A stretch of DNA of 64,000 nt, taken from Athripsodes cinereus. Its lineage: Eukaryota > Arthropoda > Insecta > Trichoptera > Leptoceridae. The translations under genes and the position numbers were made by a program. The stretch covers positions 21,847,313-21,911,312 of the forward strand of contig OX388312.1 in the NCBI GenBank assembly GCA_947579605.1, read 5' to 3'. Shown in pieces: positions 1 through 11,384 of this stretch. Positions within the stretch are counted from its first letter, which is position 1, and every line of letters begins with the position of its first letter. The notes beneath the pieces were generated by a model that was not told the DNA's origin, did no database searches, and saw only the letters and a program-made list of their open reading frames with translations.

Positions 1-1187
1 GATATTTAAACAGGTTAGGCTGTTTAAGAGCTGCATTAAGGCTGATTAAGACCGACAAAAATGACTCTATTCAGCTTTCAACATTTTCTAATGCCTAAAT
101 CGTAATAAGGACTGTTTGGTGAATAAAATTACGCCAAATGCTGTATGAGAAGGTATTTGTGAACTCCTATTACACTGACTTATTAAGGGGGCAGGTGTGA
201 ACTATTATGAAGTGAATAGCTGTATAATAAATGATATGTGGCCCATATTACAGCTTATAGCTGCATGCAGTTTACATGTGTAATTTTATTCAGTTTTTTG
301 TTGATTAACAGTACACGAGTGAGAGAGAGTGAACTTTGAGACAGCCTTTTGCAGAATATAAGAGTTTTAACTATTCACGTCGCTGTTTAACATGAATCCA
401 CCATTTTATTTTATAACGTATAAATATTCTGATTTATTTCTCAACTTTTATGATGTTTTGTGTATGAATTAAGAATTAATTGCATTGGTTTTTACTTCCT
501 AATATCATAATAATAATTTTTGATCTTATAATTCTTTTCAAAGCACTAAAAATTATTTTGTCAAGTTTTCATCACAGCTTATTTATGATGATGATGATTT
601 TGGATGATTTAATTTTATTTATGACGCCGTTTTACAGTCTCTAGACCGTCTCAAGGGCGCCAGTGAAGAGTTTAGTTTTTAATTTGCCTCTGAAGCTAGT
701 GACCGTCTGATATATATTTATATCACAAAACTAATTAAAAACAGAATATTTTCGTGGCGCAATAAAATTTTCTTAGATAATATATATGTATAATGTCAGT
801 AAAATTACGTTCCCATTAATTTTTCTTTTATTAATATGTAAAACAACGTACTTATACCAGGTAATATAAAAATATTATCCACCATTTATATTTTATACTT
901 AATCAAATTCACTCCACGAAGCATAAGTGTTTGCAATAAATTGGCAGCTAGAGTTTGCTTTAATAATATGTTCACTTGATTTTACACATATCACAAACAG
1001 CTTTTCCCGGATTAAAATATGAATTAGAGCGTATATGTGACATATTTTCTGAAAAAAGAGTAAATTGTGATCTCTTAGTCAGTCGATATTCAGCGCATAG
1101 TACTGTCGTTACCCTTTACAACACTGTTATATTGCTGCTACACAGCTCTTAAGCAACTTTGTGAACTTAAGGCTGAATAATTTGTGC
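1..1187. other. Left flank, no gene seen
   Basis: AT-rich sequence with no credible reading frame. It holds a short GATGAT run near 586-604. Motifs of the type CAGCTCTTAAG / AAGGCTGA near 20-60 and 1143-1180 resemble the CAGCCCTTATGCAGC motif just beyond the retrotransposon (about 9270-9300). This suggests the LTR element landed inside an older repeat. No function can be assigned. Confidence 0.5.
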
Positions 1188-1191
1188 CCAT
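1188..1191. repeat. Target-site duplication CCAT, left
   Basis: CCAT lies immediately before the 5' LTR and is repeated at 9237-9240 directly after the 3' LTR. Four-base duplications are usual for Ty3/gypsy-type integrases, so the helper element may be of that type (inference). Confidence 0.85.
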
Positions 1192-1390
1192 TGCTACGCA
1201 TTAAATAATCGCTGCGGAAAAGTTCATACCGGCTAATGTTCCTACATTCATTTGATGTCCACGGGGTCACTCGTAATAATAATTGGACGTTATGAATATC
1301 ATATCCTTAACACGTGTTTCTCTAACCTTGTACGCCAAACGTATGATTTTGTCGTTGCGCCAAAAATAACGGTTGAAGAAAACGGTCAAC

Positions 1391-1497
1391 ACGGCGGAGG
1401 TCCGCGCGTCGCTTGCAAGCAAGTTGAGTTCGCCTGTCGCATTGGAGAAATCAACACCTCCACGGAGCTTGTCTCCGTGGATAACCGCGAACTCAAT
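1391..1497 (+). other. Structured GC-rich island in the 5' LTR
   Basis: In an otherwise AT-rich LTR this block packs several perfect inverted repeats. They are GCGGA/TCCGC around 1394-1405, the palindrome GCTTGCAAGC at 1411-1420, an outer 10-bp stem TTGAGTTCGC (1424-1433) with GCGAACTCAA (1487-1496), and inside it an 8-bp hairpin CCACGGAG (1460-1467) / CTCCGTGG (1473-1480) with a CTTGT loop. It could be a packaging, dimerisation or export structure in the RNA, but that is inference. The same block lies at 7082-7188 in the 3' LTR. Confidence 0.7.
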
Positions 1498-2930
1498 AAG
1501 ACAGTATTTCATTCGTAATAATAATAAATATAATATAACTGGTTATAGCAGAGATTGTCTAAATATTATGTACAAAATAATATAGTAATTTGAGTAGTGT
1601 ATGACCAAAATAGTGAGGTTAATATGGAATTCATATAACCAAGTAACGTGTTCCCGCCATATGTAAATTTCTAGTTAATAAATGTTCGCGTCTCAAAATA
1701 ATGGAGTTTCTTAAATACCAGAATGAATGTTATAGATATTATCTTTCGGATCTTGGTAAAGTGAAAATAGTTTGCAACTAACGTTATAATGATAAGTAAT
1801 GAATAAAAGAACTCTCACCGATCGAACTTTGTTTGTCATCAAAAGTGTAACGTAATATTGTTGGTATAGATTAATTATGTGTTTTAGTAAAGGTAAACAA
1901 ACTATTCTTAATAACTCGTGTATTGGAGTGAGGTATAATGTCGAAATTGTACAATAACCACGTCGGGAATGCATACCAAACGTACATGTAATTATGTCGA
2001 CATTAATAATAATACAAAACGAAGAAATATTAAATATACTATTGTTTATATTGTACACTTACCCAGCAACCAAGTAAATAATATCAATTGAGTAAAGACT
2101 TCCTACAACGTGTGTCAGTGTAGTAGTGAGGGAATTAATAAATATATAACCTCATTGACTTCTTCAGAACAGTACGAGATAATGCGAGTGAATCTTATAT
2201 GCATATCCTTATGGTGATAGCAGTAGAACGTGTATTTGTTCTTGAGGGATTCCATTCTGAACGAAACCGTCATCGTCCGTCGGCATCAAGTAGACAGCTT
2301 TGTATGTTCCACCCCCCTGTCTATATAGACGGTATGTAACAGAACAACATAGGATGTTCATCTGCGCGTGTGTCAACGTATATATCTGATTCGCCGTTAC
2401 GTAGGAACCAAGCGTAAATAACGTGTAATTTAATCTGTAAGTACCCGACAAGCTATAAGTTTAATTATGATCAGAGAACCATTGTAAATGCCACTTTATG
2501 TATTGAATATTTGAGTATCTAAGTACATGCCACTTTGTTTAAATGTCCGTATTGAATATGGTATAACCATTGCTCTCATACTTTTATGTATAATCCACTA
2601 TATATGTTTAAATGTCTGTGTAATGTTCTAATAATTGAGTTATAAGTCTATGAACCATTGTTATGTATCATTCCTGTTTTCATTCAATACATACTGTCTT
2701 GTTTTATCTCCATTTACGAATTTTATTGCTTTTACATAATCACCTTTCCTTTATTAATAAAATGTACCTTCCGTACAAACAGATACCAAAAGTGGATATT
2801 GCTGGATATTGATATTGTACCAAACTTGTAACTGTTATTGGATATGTATAAATGTACTCGAAAAAGGAGTTATTCCAGGCTCAATTCCGGAATAAGCTGT
2901 GCATATAATAATTTAATAATATATTATGAT

Positions 2931-2954
2931 ACCCTCGGGTTCGAACCCTGAGTG
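2931..2954 (+). other. Hairpin with tRNA B-box-like sequence in the LTR
   Basis: The LTR holds a CTCGGG...CCCTGAG hairpin whose loop region reads GGTTCGAACCC, close to the pol III B box (GGTTCGANTCC). No A box at tRNA spacing was seen. It is repeated at about 8622-8645 in the other LTR. It may be a tRNA-derived scrap or a chance hairpin. Confidence 0.35.
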
Positions 2955-3505
2955 AAACTGTATGTAACGAACTTTTGTATGAGTATCTATAAGGGACATG
3001 AGTACAAGAATCTAAAATGGAAATGAATATCAATCTATAATTCTACTCAAGAAAAGATATAAGTAGAATCTTTGCAATATAAAGTATGCTAACAGAAGAA
3101 ACATTATTGCATAAATTACCTAAGTATTCTATAATGATGACCATAAGAAAATGAGGAAACCAAAGGATAAGGAATTCTCTGAACTTTACGTAAGTATAAT
3201 ATGTATAATTGAAGTATGTAACTGTCACCCACACACAATGCATTCCTCTTGCACAGACCAAGTAGATTCATACCTAGACATGAACTTGAGCCAATATATT
3301 AATCTGTTTTACTTGCAAATATAACTGTAACTTTCTTTATAAACTTTCTCTATATAATATAATTTATATTCTATGTGTCCTCTATGTGCTTTGTACATAG
3401 AAGACTGGGGGTTACGAGCCAATTTATATACTTACCTTATGTATAATGCATGTAAATCCATTTCTTTAAATATTTGATAATTTCTCTTTTGATTTTTTTG
3501 TATAT

Positions 3506-3545
3506 TGATATGATGCGAACGTCCTAGTGGGACGATATCGTATCA
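3506..3545 (+). other. Terminal hairpin at the end of the LTR
   Basis: The last 40 bases fold on themselves. TGATATGAT (3506-3514) faces ATCGTATCA (3537-3545) with one mismatch, and CGTCC (3520-3524) faces GGACG (3530-3534). The stem ends exactly at the LTR edge and recurs at 9197-9236. It may matter for integration or for the U5-PBS structure (inference). Confidence 0.6.
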
Positions 3546-3547
3546 TT

Positions 3548-3566
3548 TGGGCAGCTCGTCCTGGAT
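3548..3566 (+). promoter_or_regulatory. Primer-binding site, tRNA-Pro-like
   Basis: TGGGCAGCTCGTCCTGGAT begins two bases after the LTR end. It resembles the tRNA-Pro-complementary site of many retroelements (TGGGGGCTCGTCCGGGAT) but carries one extra base and two or so mismatches. The tRNA assignment is therefore tentative; a divergent tRNA could match better. Confidence 0.6.
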
Positions 3567-6500
3567 CGTACAACTCGCATAGTTGTTGGCCCGAAAATTT
3601 TAAATGTATTGTGTGGTGAATATGCCTAATCGTGAAGTTCAGAATTCTTATCTTTATTGTGTAATTATGTGTATTGATATTAATTGAAAATGTAATAATT
3701 TTGAAGTGTGTATGTATATGAAAACAATTTTAAAAAATGAAACAGGAATCGTAAAATAGATAATTTAAATGTCCGTATTTAAAAAATAAATGTATTGGTG
3801 TATAGCGCAAGCGTTTGTCGCGAGTATTGTTATAATGTGGAGTAAAAAGTCGATGCCGTATAGAAAGAATTGTATGGTGAAAATATTCTGTTGTAAATGT
3901 TTCGTATTAAGCGATAAACAAAACATCGTAAAACCAACCTACATAATATAACGAAGATATATAGTGTGTATCTATAATATCGAACGCCGTAAGGATGGAT
4001 ATAATATTATACCGTAGTTATACATCGCGAGAAGTGAGCGGTGTGCGAACAGTAGTATGCCTATCTATACAACGTATAGTATGTACCTATACGTCGCAAG
4101 CGAAAGAGAGACAGCGTACAGACCTACCGCAACAATGTAATAGAAATATTCACGCGCGAAACGGGAACTCCAGATTACTAGTAAGATGTATAGTTGAAAA
4201 TAATAATATTGGAATGAAACGAAATAATATGTACCCATAGTGTTATAGGTATAGTAAACCATTTTGTACAAGGAACTTTGTTTTACCGATAAACAGAATT
4301 TTGTTGTAATGTTATTTTAATAGTAAATTCATTTTCAAACTGGAAATAAAAAAATTGATATTAAATTGAATTAAAATTTTTTGAAACAATAAAACGTTGT
4401 ATTTGGAATAAATATCCTTATTGAACTCTTGGAGAAATAATATTAAATGAGCGTTGTTGTGTAAAATTATGCGTAGTAGAGTTTTGATAAGAATATAAAT
4501 GTGCGTACGTAGTGATGTGACGAAATAATAATGATGAATAATATTAAACCAATATTTTTGTTTTAAGAAAATTAAAGTTAAAAATAAATCGAAATGAATA
4601 ATGTTAAACCTTCACGACCGTTCACGAAATTCGAAATATAAATACACTTAACCCTTTGTGAAGCATGACCGAATTTGTTAACCCTTTGTGAACAATAATT
4701 GAATTTTTTTTTTAATGTCAAGTTGTGAACTATAACTGAATTTTGAATTTAGTTAAGAAACAGTTAACCCTTTGATGTCCATCGTTGAGAATTTTGACAT
4801 TAACGTAAATAGTAGAATGATGTTTTGTAAATTTTTTTTGGAAATTAAAGAAGTAACCATGTAACGATGTAGAATTTTTGCTGTTGAATATTAACCCTTC
4901 GTGTACGGAATTTGTTATCTTTTGTGAAGTAATTAATTTTCTTGAAATGTAATAATGTGACTTTTGCGGCTTATTATCAGCGTGACATATTGAAGTAACC
5001 TATGCCTTGTTTATTTGAGAACTGAGTCCGTTTAGTGAATTGTCCCGTTAAGGTAAACTAACAAACGCTCTTTGATAAAAAATGAGTTATGTTTATGTAA
5101 TATGTGAAGCCGTGGTAGGAGAGATGTGTTTAAATACTTTTTTTGTGACTTTCTGTGTAATCAATATAGAGACGATGTTATCTGGATGTGTGAAAGATAA
5201 ATCGTAATGCTCTTTTTGATGAATGTAGACAATGTGATTGCTAATCGTTCATGCCTATTATTTTGAAGTTTGAGTTTATATGACGTTTAATTCCGTGTAG
5301 GACACGTAGTAATCTCTTATGAATTGTAATTGGAAATGTTTGGATGTAGTATATCCTTGTTGAATTAAATAACTTTTGTGACTTTGTGAAAATTTGTTTA
5401 TGTTGCTTGAATACATTGGAAAATGTGATAGAACATTTTGACATTGAACGGAATGGCTTATGAAGGACACAGAATAAAACCTGTAGTGGAATGTTGGCTA
5501 CAGATATTCAATGGGATAATTTTGATTAAATGTATGTTAGTGAATAAAGATGATGTATGAATCTGTTTATGAAAGGTGAGCCCTGAATGAAGAAGTTAAT
5601 GTTGAATTTGAATAATGATGTATGTAAAGAATTTATTGAACTTGTAACTTGTATATTGTGTAGCAAAGATCGAAAGTTGTTCAATGTATTTGTCATGTAT
5701 TAAGCCTGTGTGAGGGTAGCTCCCTCTGAGATTATCTCTATGTGAGAAATCTGTCTCTGTGTGAGAACTGTGTCGTATGTAATATGCGTAGAAGGATTTG
5801 ACGCCAATAATGAATATCGGTTACTGTAAATGTGATTGCAGTCGTCGTGATGTACCATTATGTCATGTCTGCGTGTAAATTGTTTTTCTAATATGTATAT
5901 GTCCTTATTATGTATGATTTCTTTCTGTGCTTTGCCAATATCTTTGTATGGTACATGGTACATGAAATCACTTGTATATGAGTGCTATTAAGCTTAATGG
6001 GTAAAATGAAGCGAAAATGTAGTATCTCTAATTCCATCTATACAAAATTGTTTATAATTATTTAGATCCCTTTATGTTACTTTTCCCTTGCCGGATACAT
6101 GTAACTGGAATCGAAAATGATGTAAACCAACTTCTTAAGTATGTAACTTTTGTTTTATATGTTTGTCATGTTTAAAATGTTAACTTGTCGTCGATCGTAG
6201 TAAATGAATCCATCAATGAAACGTACGTATGTTGATAAATTATTGAAGAGAATAATTTTATCGCCAATGTAGAACGAACCGTATATTGAAACGTAATACA
6301 GATCCTGAGTTTCTTATAAGATTGTATTGTAAAATGTTTAAAGTTGTTGTTTTCATAACCTGTGTTTTTCATATACATGCACATATGCACATGTCTATAT
6401 ATACACACCTCTATGTACTGTTATATTGTTATGATTGTAGCTCTCAAACTTTTGTTAGGAGCCCCGTACTAAAACAACCAATGTGAATTTTGTGTTATTA

Positions 6501-6870
6501 TTAAGAAGTGTAAGTCAAAATATGAAAACAGTTCGCATCAATTTTGACTATGGGCAATTTACCGGGAGTGTTTAATAATAATTGAACGGGCTATAGGATG
6601 TAAGAAACATTGTAATGGTGTATAAGCTACCATTTTTTGAATTGTTTGTCTGTAATTGGGTACCTATGTGGTTGCTTATAATATGTCCAATGGTTCTCAA
6701 CTTTTTACGTAACCAGTGGTACTCAACCTTGTTATGTGACCAGTGGTATTCAATCTTTTCATGTAACCAGTGGTTCTCAACAATTTTTGTAGTGGTTCTC
6801 AACTTTTTTTTTTTTGTATAATTGAGGAACTTGAAAATTTGTCGCTTCTCTTCAAATTTTCAAGAGGGGC
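3567..6870 (+). other. Non-coding interior of the LTR element
   Basis: No frame exceeds 90 codons and none resembles a retroelement protein. The + strand is strongly G-rich relative to C in the second half. In 5521-5700 I count 39 G and 10 C, while the LTRs show no such bias. Motifs of the form TTAACCCTTTGTGAA recur several times between about 4645 and 4930. A tandem block precedes the polypurine tract. The region is presumably kept for RNA packaging and size rather than coding. Confidence 0.8.
6682..6815 (+). repeat. Tandem repeat of a 29-bp unit before the polypurine tract
   Basis: About five imperfect copies of a unit built on ATGTAACCAGTGG followed by TTCTCAAC and a T run. The core CAGTGGTTCTCAAC looks like the terminal inverted repeat of many animal hAT transposons. 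The array may have grown from a captured hAT end (inference). Confidence 0.65.
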
Positions 6871-6882
6871 CGAAAGGGAGAA
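6871..6882 (+). promoter_or_regulatory. Polypurine tract
   Basis: CGAAAGGGAGAA, nearly all purine, ends directly at the first base of the 3' LTR. A further purine run, AGAGGGG, lies just upstream. This is the expected position of the plus-strand primer. Confidence 0.8.
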
Positions 6883-9236
6883 TGCTACGCATTAAATAAT
6901 CGCTGCGGAAAAGTTCATACCGGCTAATGTTCCTACATTCATTTGATGTCCACGGGGTCACTCGTAATAATAATTGGACGTTATGAATATCATATCCTTA
7001 ACACGTGTTTCTCTAACCTTGTACGTCAAACGTATGATTTTGTCGTTGCGCCAAAAATAACGGTTGAAGAAAACGGTCAACACGGCGGAGGTCCGCGCGT
7101 CGCTTGCAAGCAAGTTGAGTTCGCCTGTCGCATTGGAGAAATCAACACCTCCACGGAGCTTGTCTCCGTGGATAACCGCGAACTCAATAAGACAGTATTT
7201 CATTCGTAATAATAATAAATATAATATAACTGGTTATAGCAGAGATTGTCTAAATATTATGTACAAAATAATATAGTAATTTGAGTAGTGTATGACCAAA
7301 ATAGTGAGGTTAATATGGAATTCATATAACCAAGTAACGTGTTCCCGCCATATGTAAATTTCTAGTTAATAAATGTTCGCGTCTCAAAATAATGGAGTTT
7401 CTTAAATACCAGAATGAATGTTATAGATATTATCTTTCGGATCTTGGTAAAGTGAAAATAGTTTGCAACTAACGTTATAATGATAAGTAATGAATAAAAG
7501 AACTCTCACCGATCGAACTTTGTTTGTCATCAAAAGTGTAACGTAATATTGTTGGTATAGATTAATTATGTGTTTTAGTAAAGGTAAACAAACTATTCTT
7601 AATAACTCGTGTATTGGAGTGAGGTATAATGTCGAAATTGTACAATAACCACGTCGGGAATGCATACCAAACGTACATGTAATTATGTCGACATTAATAA
7701 TAATACAAAACGAAGAAATATTAAATATACTATTGTTTATATTGTACACTTACCCAGCAACCAAGTAAATAATATCAATTGAGTAAAGACTTCCTACAAC
7801 GTGTGTCAGTGTAGTAGTGAGGGAATTAATAAATATATAACCTCATTGACTTCTTCAGAACAGTACGAGATAATGCGAGTGAATCTTATATGCATATCCT
7901 TATGGTGATAGCAGTAGAACGTGTATTTGTTCTTGAGGGATTCCATTCTGAACGAAACCGTCATCGTCCGTCGGCATCAAGTAGACAGCTTTGTATGTTC
8001 CACCCCCCTGTCTATATAGACGGTATGTAACAGAACAACATAGGATGTTCATCTGCGCGTGTGTCAACGTATATATCTGATTCGCCGTTACGTAGGAACC
8101 AAGCGTAAATAACGTGTAGTTTAATCTGTAAGTACCCGACAAGCTATAAGTTTAATTATGATCAGAGAACCATTGTAAATGCCACTTTATGTATTGAATA
8201 TTTGAGTATCTAAGTACATGCCACTTTGTTTAAATGTCCGTATTGAATATGGTATAACCATTGCTCTCATACTTTTATGTATAATCCACTATATATGTTT
8301 AAATGTCTGTGTAATGTTCTAATAATTGAGTTATAAGTCTATGAACCATTGTTATGTATCATTCCTGTTTTCATTCAATACATACTGTCTTGTTTTATCT
8401 CCATTTACGAATTTTATTGCTTTTACATAATCACCTTTCCTTTATTAATAAAATGTACCTTCCGTACAAACAGATACCAAAAGTGGATATTGCTGGATAT
8501 TGATATTGTACCAAACTTGTAACTGTTATTGGATATGTATTAATGTACTCGAAAAAGGAGTTATTCCAGGCTCAATTCCGGAATAAGCTGTGCATATAAT
8601 AATTTAATAATATATTATGATACCCTCGGGTTCGAACCCTGAGTGAAACTGTATGTAACGAACTTTTGTATGAGTATCTATAAGGGACATGAGTACAAGA
8701 ATCTAAAATGGAAATGAATATCAATCTATAATTCTACTCAAGAAAAGATATAAGTAGAATCTTTGCAATATAAAGTATGCTAACAGAAGAAACATTATTG
8801 CATAAATTACCTAAGTATTCTATAATGATGACCATAAGAAAATGACGAAACCAAAGGATAAGGAATTCTCTGAACTTTACGTAAGTATAATATGTATAAT
8901 TGAAGTATGTAACTGTCACCCACACACAATGCATTCCTCTTGCACAGACCAAGTAGATTCATACCTAGACATGAACTTGAGCCAATATATTAATCTGTTT
9001 TACTTGCAAATATAACTGTAACTTTCTTTATAAACTTTCTCTATATAATATAATTTATATTCTATGTGTCCTCTATGTGCTTTGTACATAGAAGACTGGG
9101 GGTTACGAGCCAATTTATATACTTACCTTATGTATAATTCATGTAAATCCATTTCTTTAAATATTTGATAATTTCTCTTTTGATTTTTTTGTATATTGAT
9201 ATGATGCGAACGTCCTAGTGGGACGATATCGTATCA
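6883..9236 (+). repeat. 3' LTR (2,354 bp)
   Basis: Same length as the 5' LTR with five substitutions and no length change. It carries the same structured island, B-box-like hairpin and terminal hairpin. It is followed by the CCAT duplication at 9237-9240. Confidence 0.95.
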
Positions 9237-9240
9237 CCAT
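9237..9240. repeat. Target-site duplication CCAT, right
   Basis: Matches CCAT at 1188-1191 and marks the right edge of the retrotransposon insertion. Confidence 0.85.
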
Positions 9241-9498
9241 GTAAGAGCTACAAGAGCTTTATACGGCCCTATACAGCCCTTATGCAGCTTTTTCGATCAG
9301 CTTTGAGCGTGATGGGAATCCGTTATTCGGCTGATAAGTAGCTTCTTTGTGCTACCTGGGAGGTACCAGTCTTTATTATTTTTTTGTTGATTTGTATTTT
9401 GAATGTAAATACTTACGAGTAAATAGTCACAATATTTTTGTACATTCTATCACATGGGTGTGAATACCTTTGTTCATTATGAACAGAAATAATTATTA

Positions 9499-9561
9499 GT
9501 GCCTTAAATGACAATATACTATAACAGCAGGTATGTGTGCCTTAAATGACAATATACTATA
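9499..9561. repeat. 25-bp direct repeat with a 13-bp spacer
   Basis: A perfect 25-bp sequence beginning GTGCCTTAAATGAC occurs at 9499-9523 and again at 9537-9561. The surrounding 9241-9870 is AT-rich and otherwise featureless. Origin unknown; local slippage or unequal exchange is likely. Confidence 0.7.
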
Positions 9562-9872
9562 TGCAGTAGATTATGTACCTCTTCTCACGAACAATAATTC
9601 CTTGTAAATTATTAATCATGAAGGGTAAGGTATGTTGGTTTCATTAGATTTCAGTGGAAGTGCTATTTAGCGCTATATATATAACTATAATAACTTCACC
9701 TTGTAATTATGTATGTGAATACTTAATATTATACATGAATGTTAAAATATTAAACGTTTGCTTAGTTGTATATTATTATTGAACTAGTTATACGTATGAT
9801 GTGTATATAAGTGTGTTGTGGGGTGATGGAGGAAGTTAGCCTTTTTAATTATTTTTTATTAAAAGATATATC

Positions 9873-10033
9873 TGGTTTTGTTTGTCATAAACCCAAATAC
9901 AACCTTATACACCTTTCACAGTAAGCTACTAAAAGCTTGTGTCGTGAAAGGGGAGTTTGTCGGCACCTGGTATCGAACCACGGACCCCTTGTTTACGAGA
10001 CTGAGACTCTACCTCCAGGCTACCGACGAACTG
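9873..10033 (-). mobile_element. tRNA-derived SINE, family A copy 1
   Basis: Read on the minus strand it opens with a tRNA-like head: acceptor-like TTCGTCGG paired with CCGACAAA, an A-box-like GTAGCCTGGAGG, and a B-box-like GGTTCGATACC. A tail follows that ends in ATTTGGGTTTATGACA. A second copy at 43427-43588 shares head and tail. The fused tail and mismatched acceptor rule out a working tRNA gene. SINEs of this sort are copied by LINE reverse transcriptase. Confidence 0.75.
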
Positions 10034-11384
10034 GATCTCTATATCATAGGCTTTTATGAATGTTAACTGAAGAAAAGTAGCTGAGCTGGGATATATTCAA
10101 ATTTATAAAAGTAATACACTACTTACCTTAATATTCATTGTGGAGAGTGAAACAGTGAATGCAGTGCCAATAAAAAATATGTTTGAAAATAATACTTTTA
10201 GATCTGTATTCAAAATAAACTTAAATACAGCTCACCCGCAGTGAGGAATATGCATGTGCTTTAAAAATTAAGTAGCTTGACGGCGGGTGGAACCAAAATT
10301 TGAATATCTGAAACTACCGATCAGGCTCCCGACCATTTGAAAAATACTATTAGGTGTATAATTTTTCGGTCTGTTTCATACTTGTATTAAATAAATAAGA
10401 AATATGTTATTTAAAACATATCTCTCAAAAACCTTTCGTAGTTGTGGCTTTTTGTTTATTGTTTAAGCAGATATATCTACTATTCGAATCTGAGCGGGTT
10501 TTCTAGGATATTTGACGAAAACGCTTATTTGCTTCAATAGTTATGTAACACAAGCACAAAGTTTAGCTTTGGTTATCTTACTACCTGCATTGTTCTACAA
10601 ATATACAAACACAATATATTTTCACTTCCCGGTAGAACCTTTAATTTTGTAGAAGGATCATGTAAACACCCTTGTGACCCTAGAGGTAATGTCCACAACT
10701 AGACCAATTACATTATTATTTGAATAATTTTATATTATTATCTTTTCTGTAGGCCTGTGCAGATTATATAGCTTAAATGAAAGTAGGTAGGTAAACAAAA
10801 TCGATGGAAATAATAAAAAAAGACTTCTACAAATAGTTCAATTATTTGAGAATTTATTGTCACTGTTTGATTCATTACACAGTTTACATGTAAAGTAAAT
10901 ATGAAAGACTTAAGTCAGGCAACTTAATTATTCTCCCCATACATATTTGATTCTGCCAATTTGGTTCATGAATGGTCGATTTTACTTGTATTTCTTCATT
11001 TGTTTTCTGTTAGAAATCTCACAAACATTATTTCTTTAACCTATTAACACAATAAGTTATCAATGAAATGTATTATCACAATGTTTTCTCATAATTTATA
11101 CAAATCTTGCATTAGTAGATCTGTGCCATTATAGTAAAAAGTGCAATGCTATTTTCATCTTGGATGTTTCACGTGTATAGAGGTGAACGTAAAATGAGAA
11201 TTTAAAATTTATAATGCGTCTTAGAATCAGATTACGTATAAGTGGTCATAAATCAGCTCAAGTTATATCCAGGTCACCTGCTATACGGCGTTATGTTCTC
11301 AGTACCCAGTTGAAGTATCAGGTCGACCATCTGTGGCCTAGTCTTAAGCCGTCCCCTATGTAACGGCGTTCTAACTTTGTTGAG
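10034..11384. other. AT-rich stretch, no gene seen
   Basis: No credible frame, tandem array or recognisable repeat end. I see nothing to annotate. Confidence 0.5.

Larger units (their letters stand above)
1192..3545 (+). repeat. 5' LTR (2,354 bp)
   Basis: Starts TGCTACG and ends CGTATCA, an imperfect terminal inverted pair (TGCTACG/TGATACG). It differs from the 3' LTR at five places: 1335 C/T, 2428 A/G, 2850 A/T, 3155 G/C and 3448 G/T (this copy first). At over 2 kb it is unusually long for an insect LTR. Open frames up to 115 codons recur in both copies only because the LTRs are nearly identical, which is not evidence of coding. A GC-rich, strongly self-complementary island lies at 1391-1497 and a terminal hairpin at 3506-3545. 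Confidence 0.95.
1192..9236 (+). mobile_element. Complete non-autonomous LTR retrotransposon (LARD-like)
   Basis: Two direct repeats of 2,354 bp (1192-3545 and 6883-9236) begin TG and end CA. They are flanked by the same four bases, CCAT (1188-1191 and 9237-9240). A primer-binding-site-like stretch follows the left repeat, and a purine-rich tract precedes the right one. These are the hallmarks of an LTR retrotransposon inserted on the + strand. The 3,337-bp interior has no open frame above about 90 codons and no trace of gag, protease, reverse transcriptase, RNase H or integrase. A canonical element of 8 kb would devote most of its interior to these. The layout matches what plant workers call a LARD (long LTRs, conserved non-coding interior). 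Movement must depend on proteins from an autonomous relative. I counted five substitutions and no indels between the LTRs (about 0.2%), so insertion is recent. Confidence 0.95.

Noticed and set aside
1252..8952. Pairs of identical small proteins encoded 5,691 bp apart (for example 88, 81, 115 and 80 residues)
   Set aside because: They lie in the two LTRs and are repeated only because the LTRs are copies of each other. No codon bias or family resemblance supports coding.
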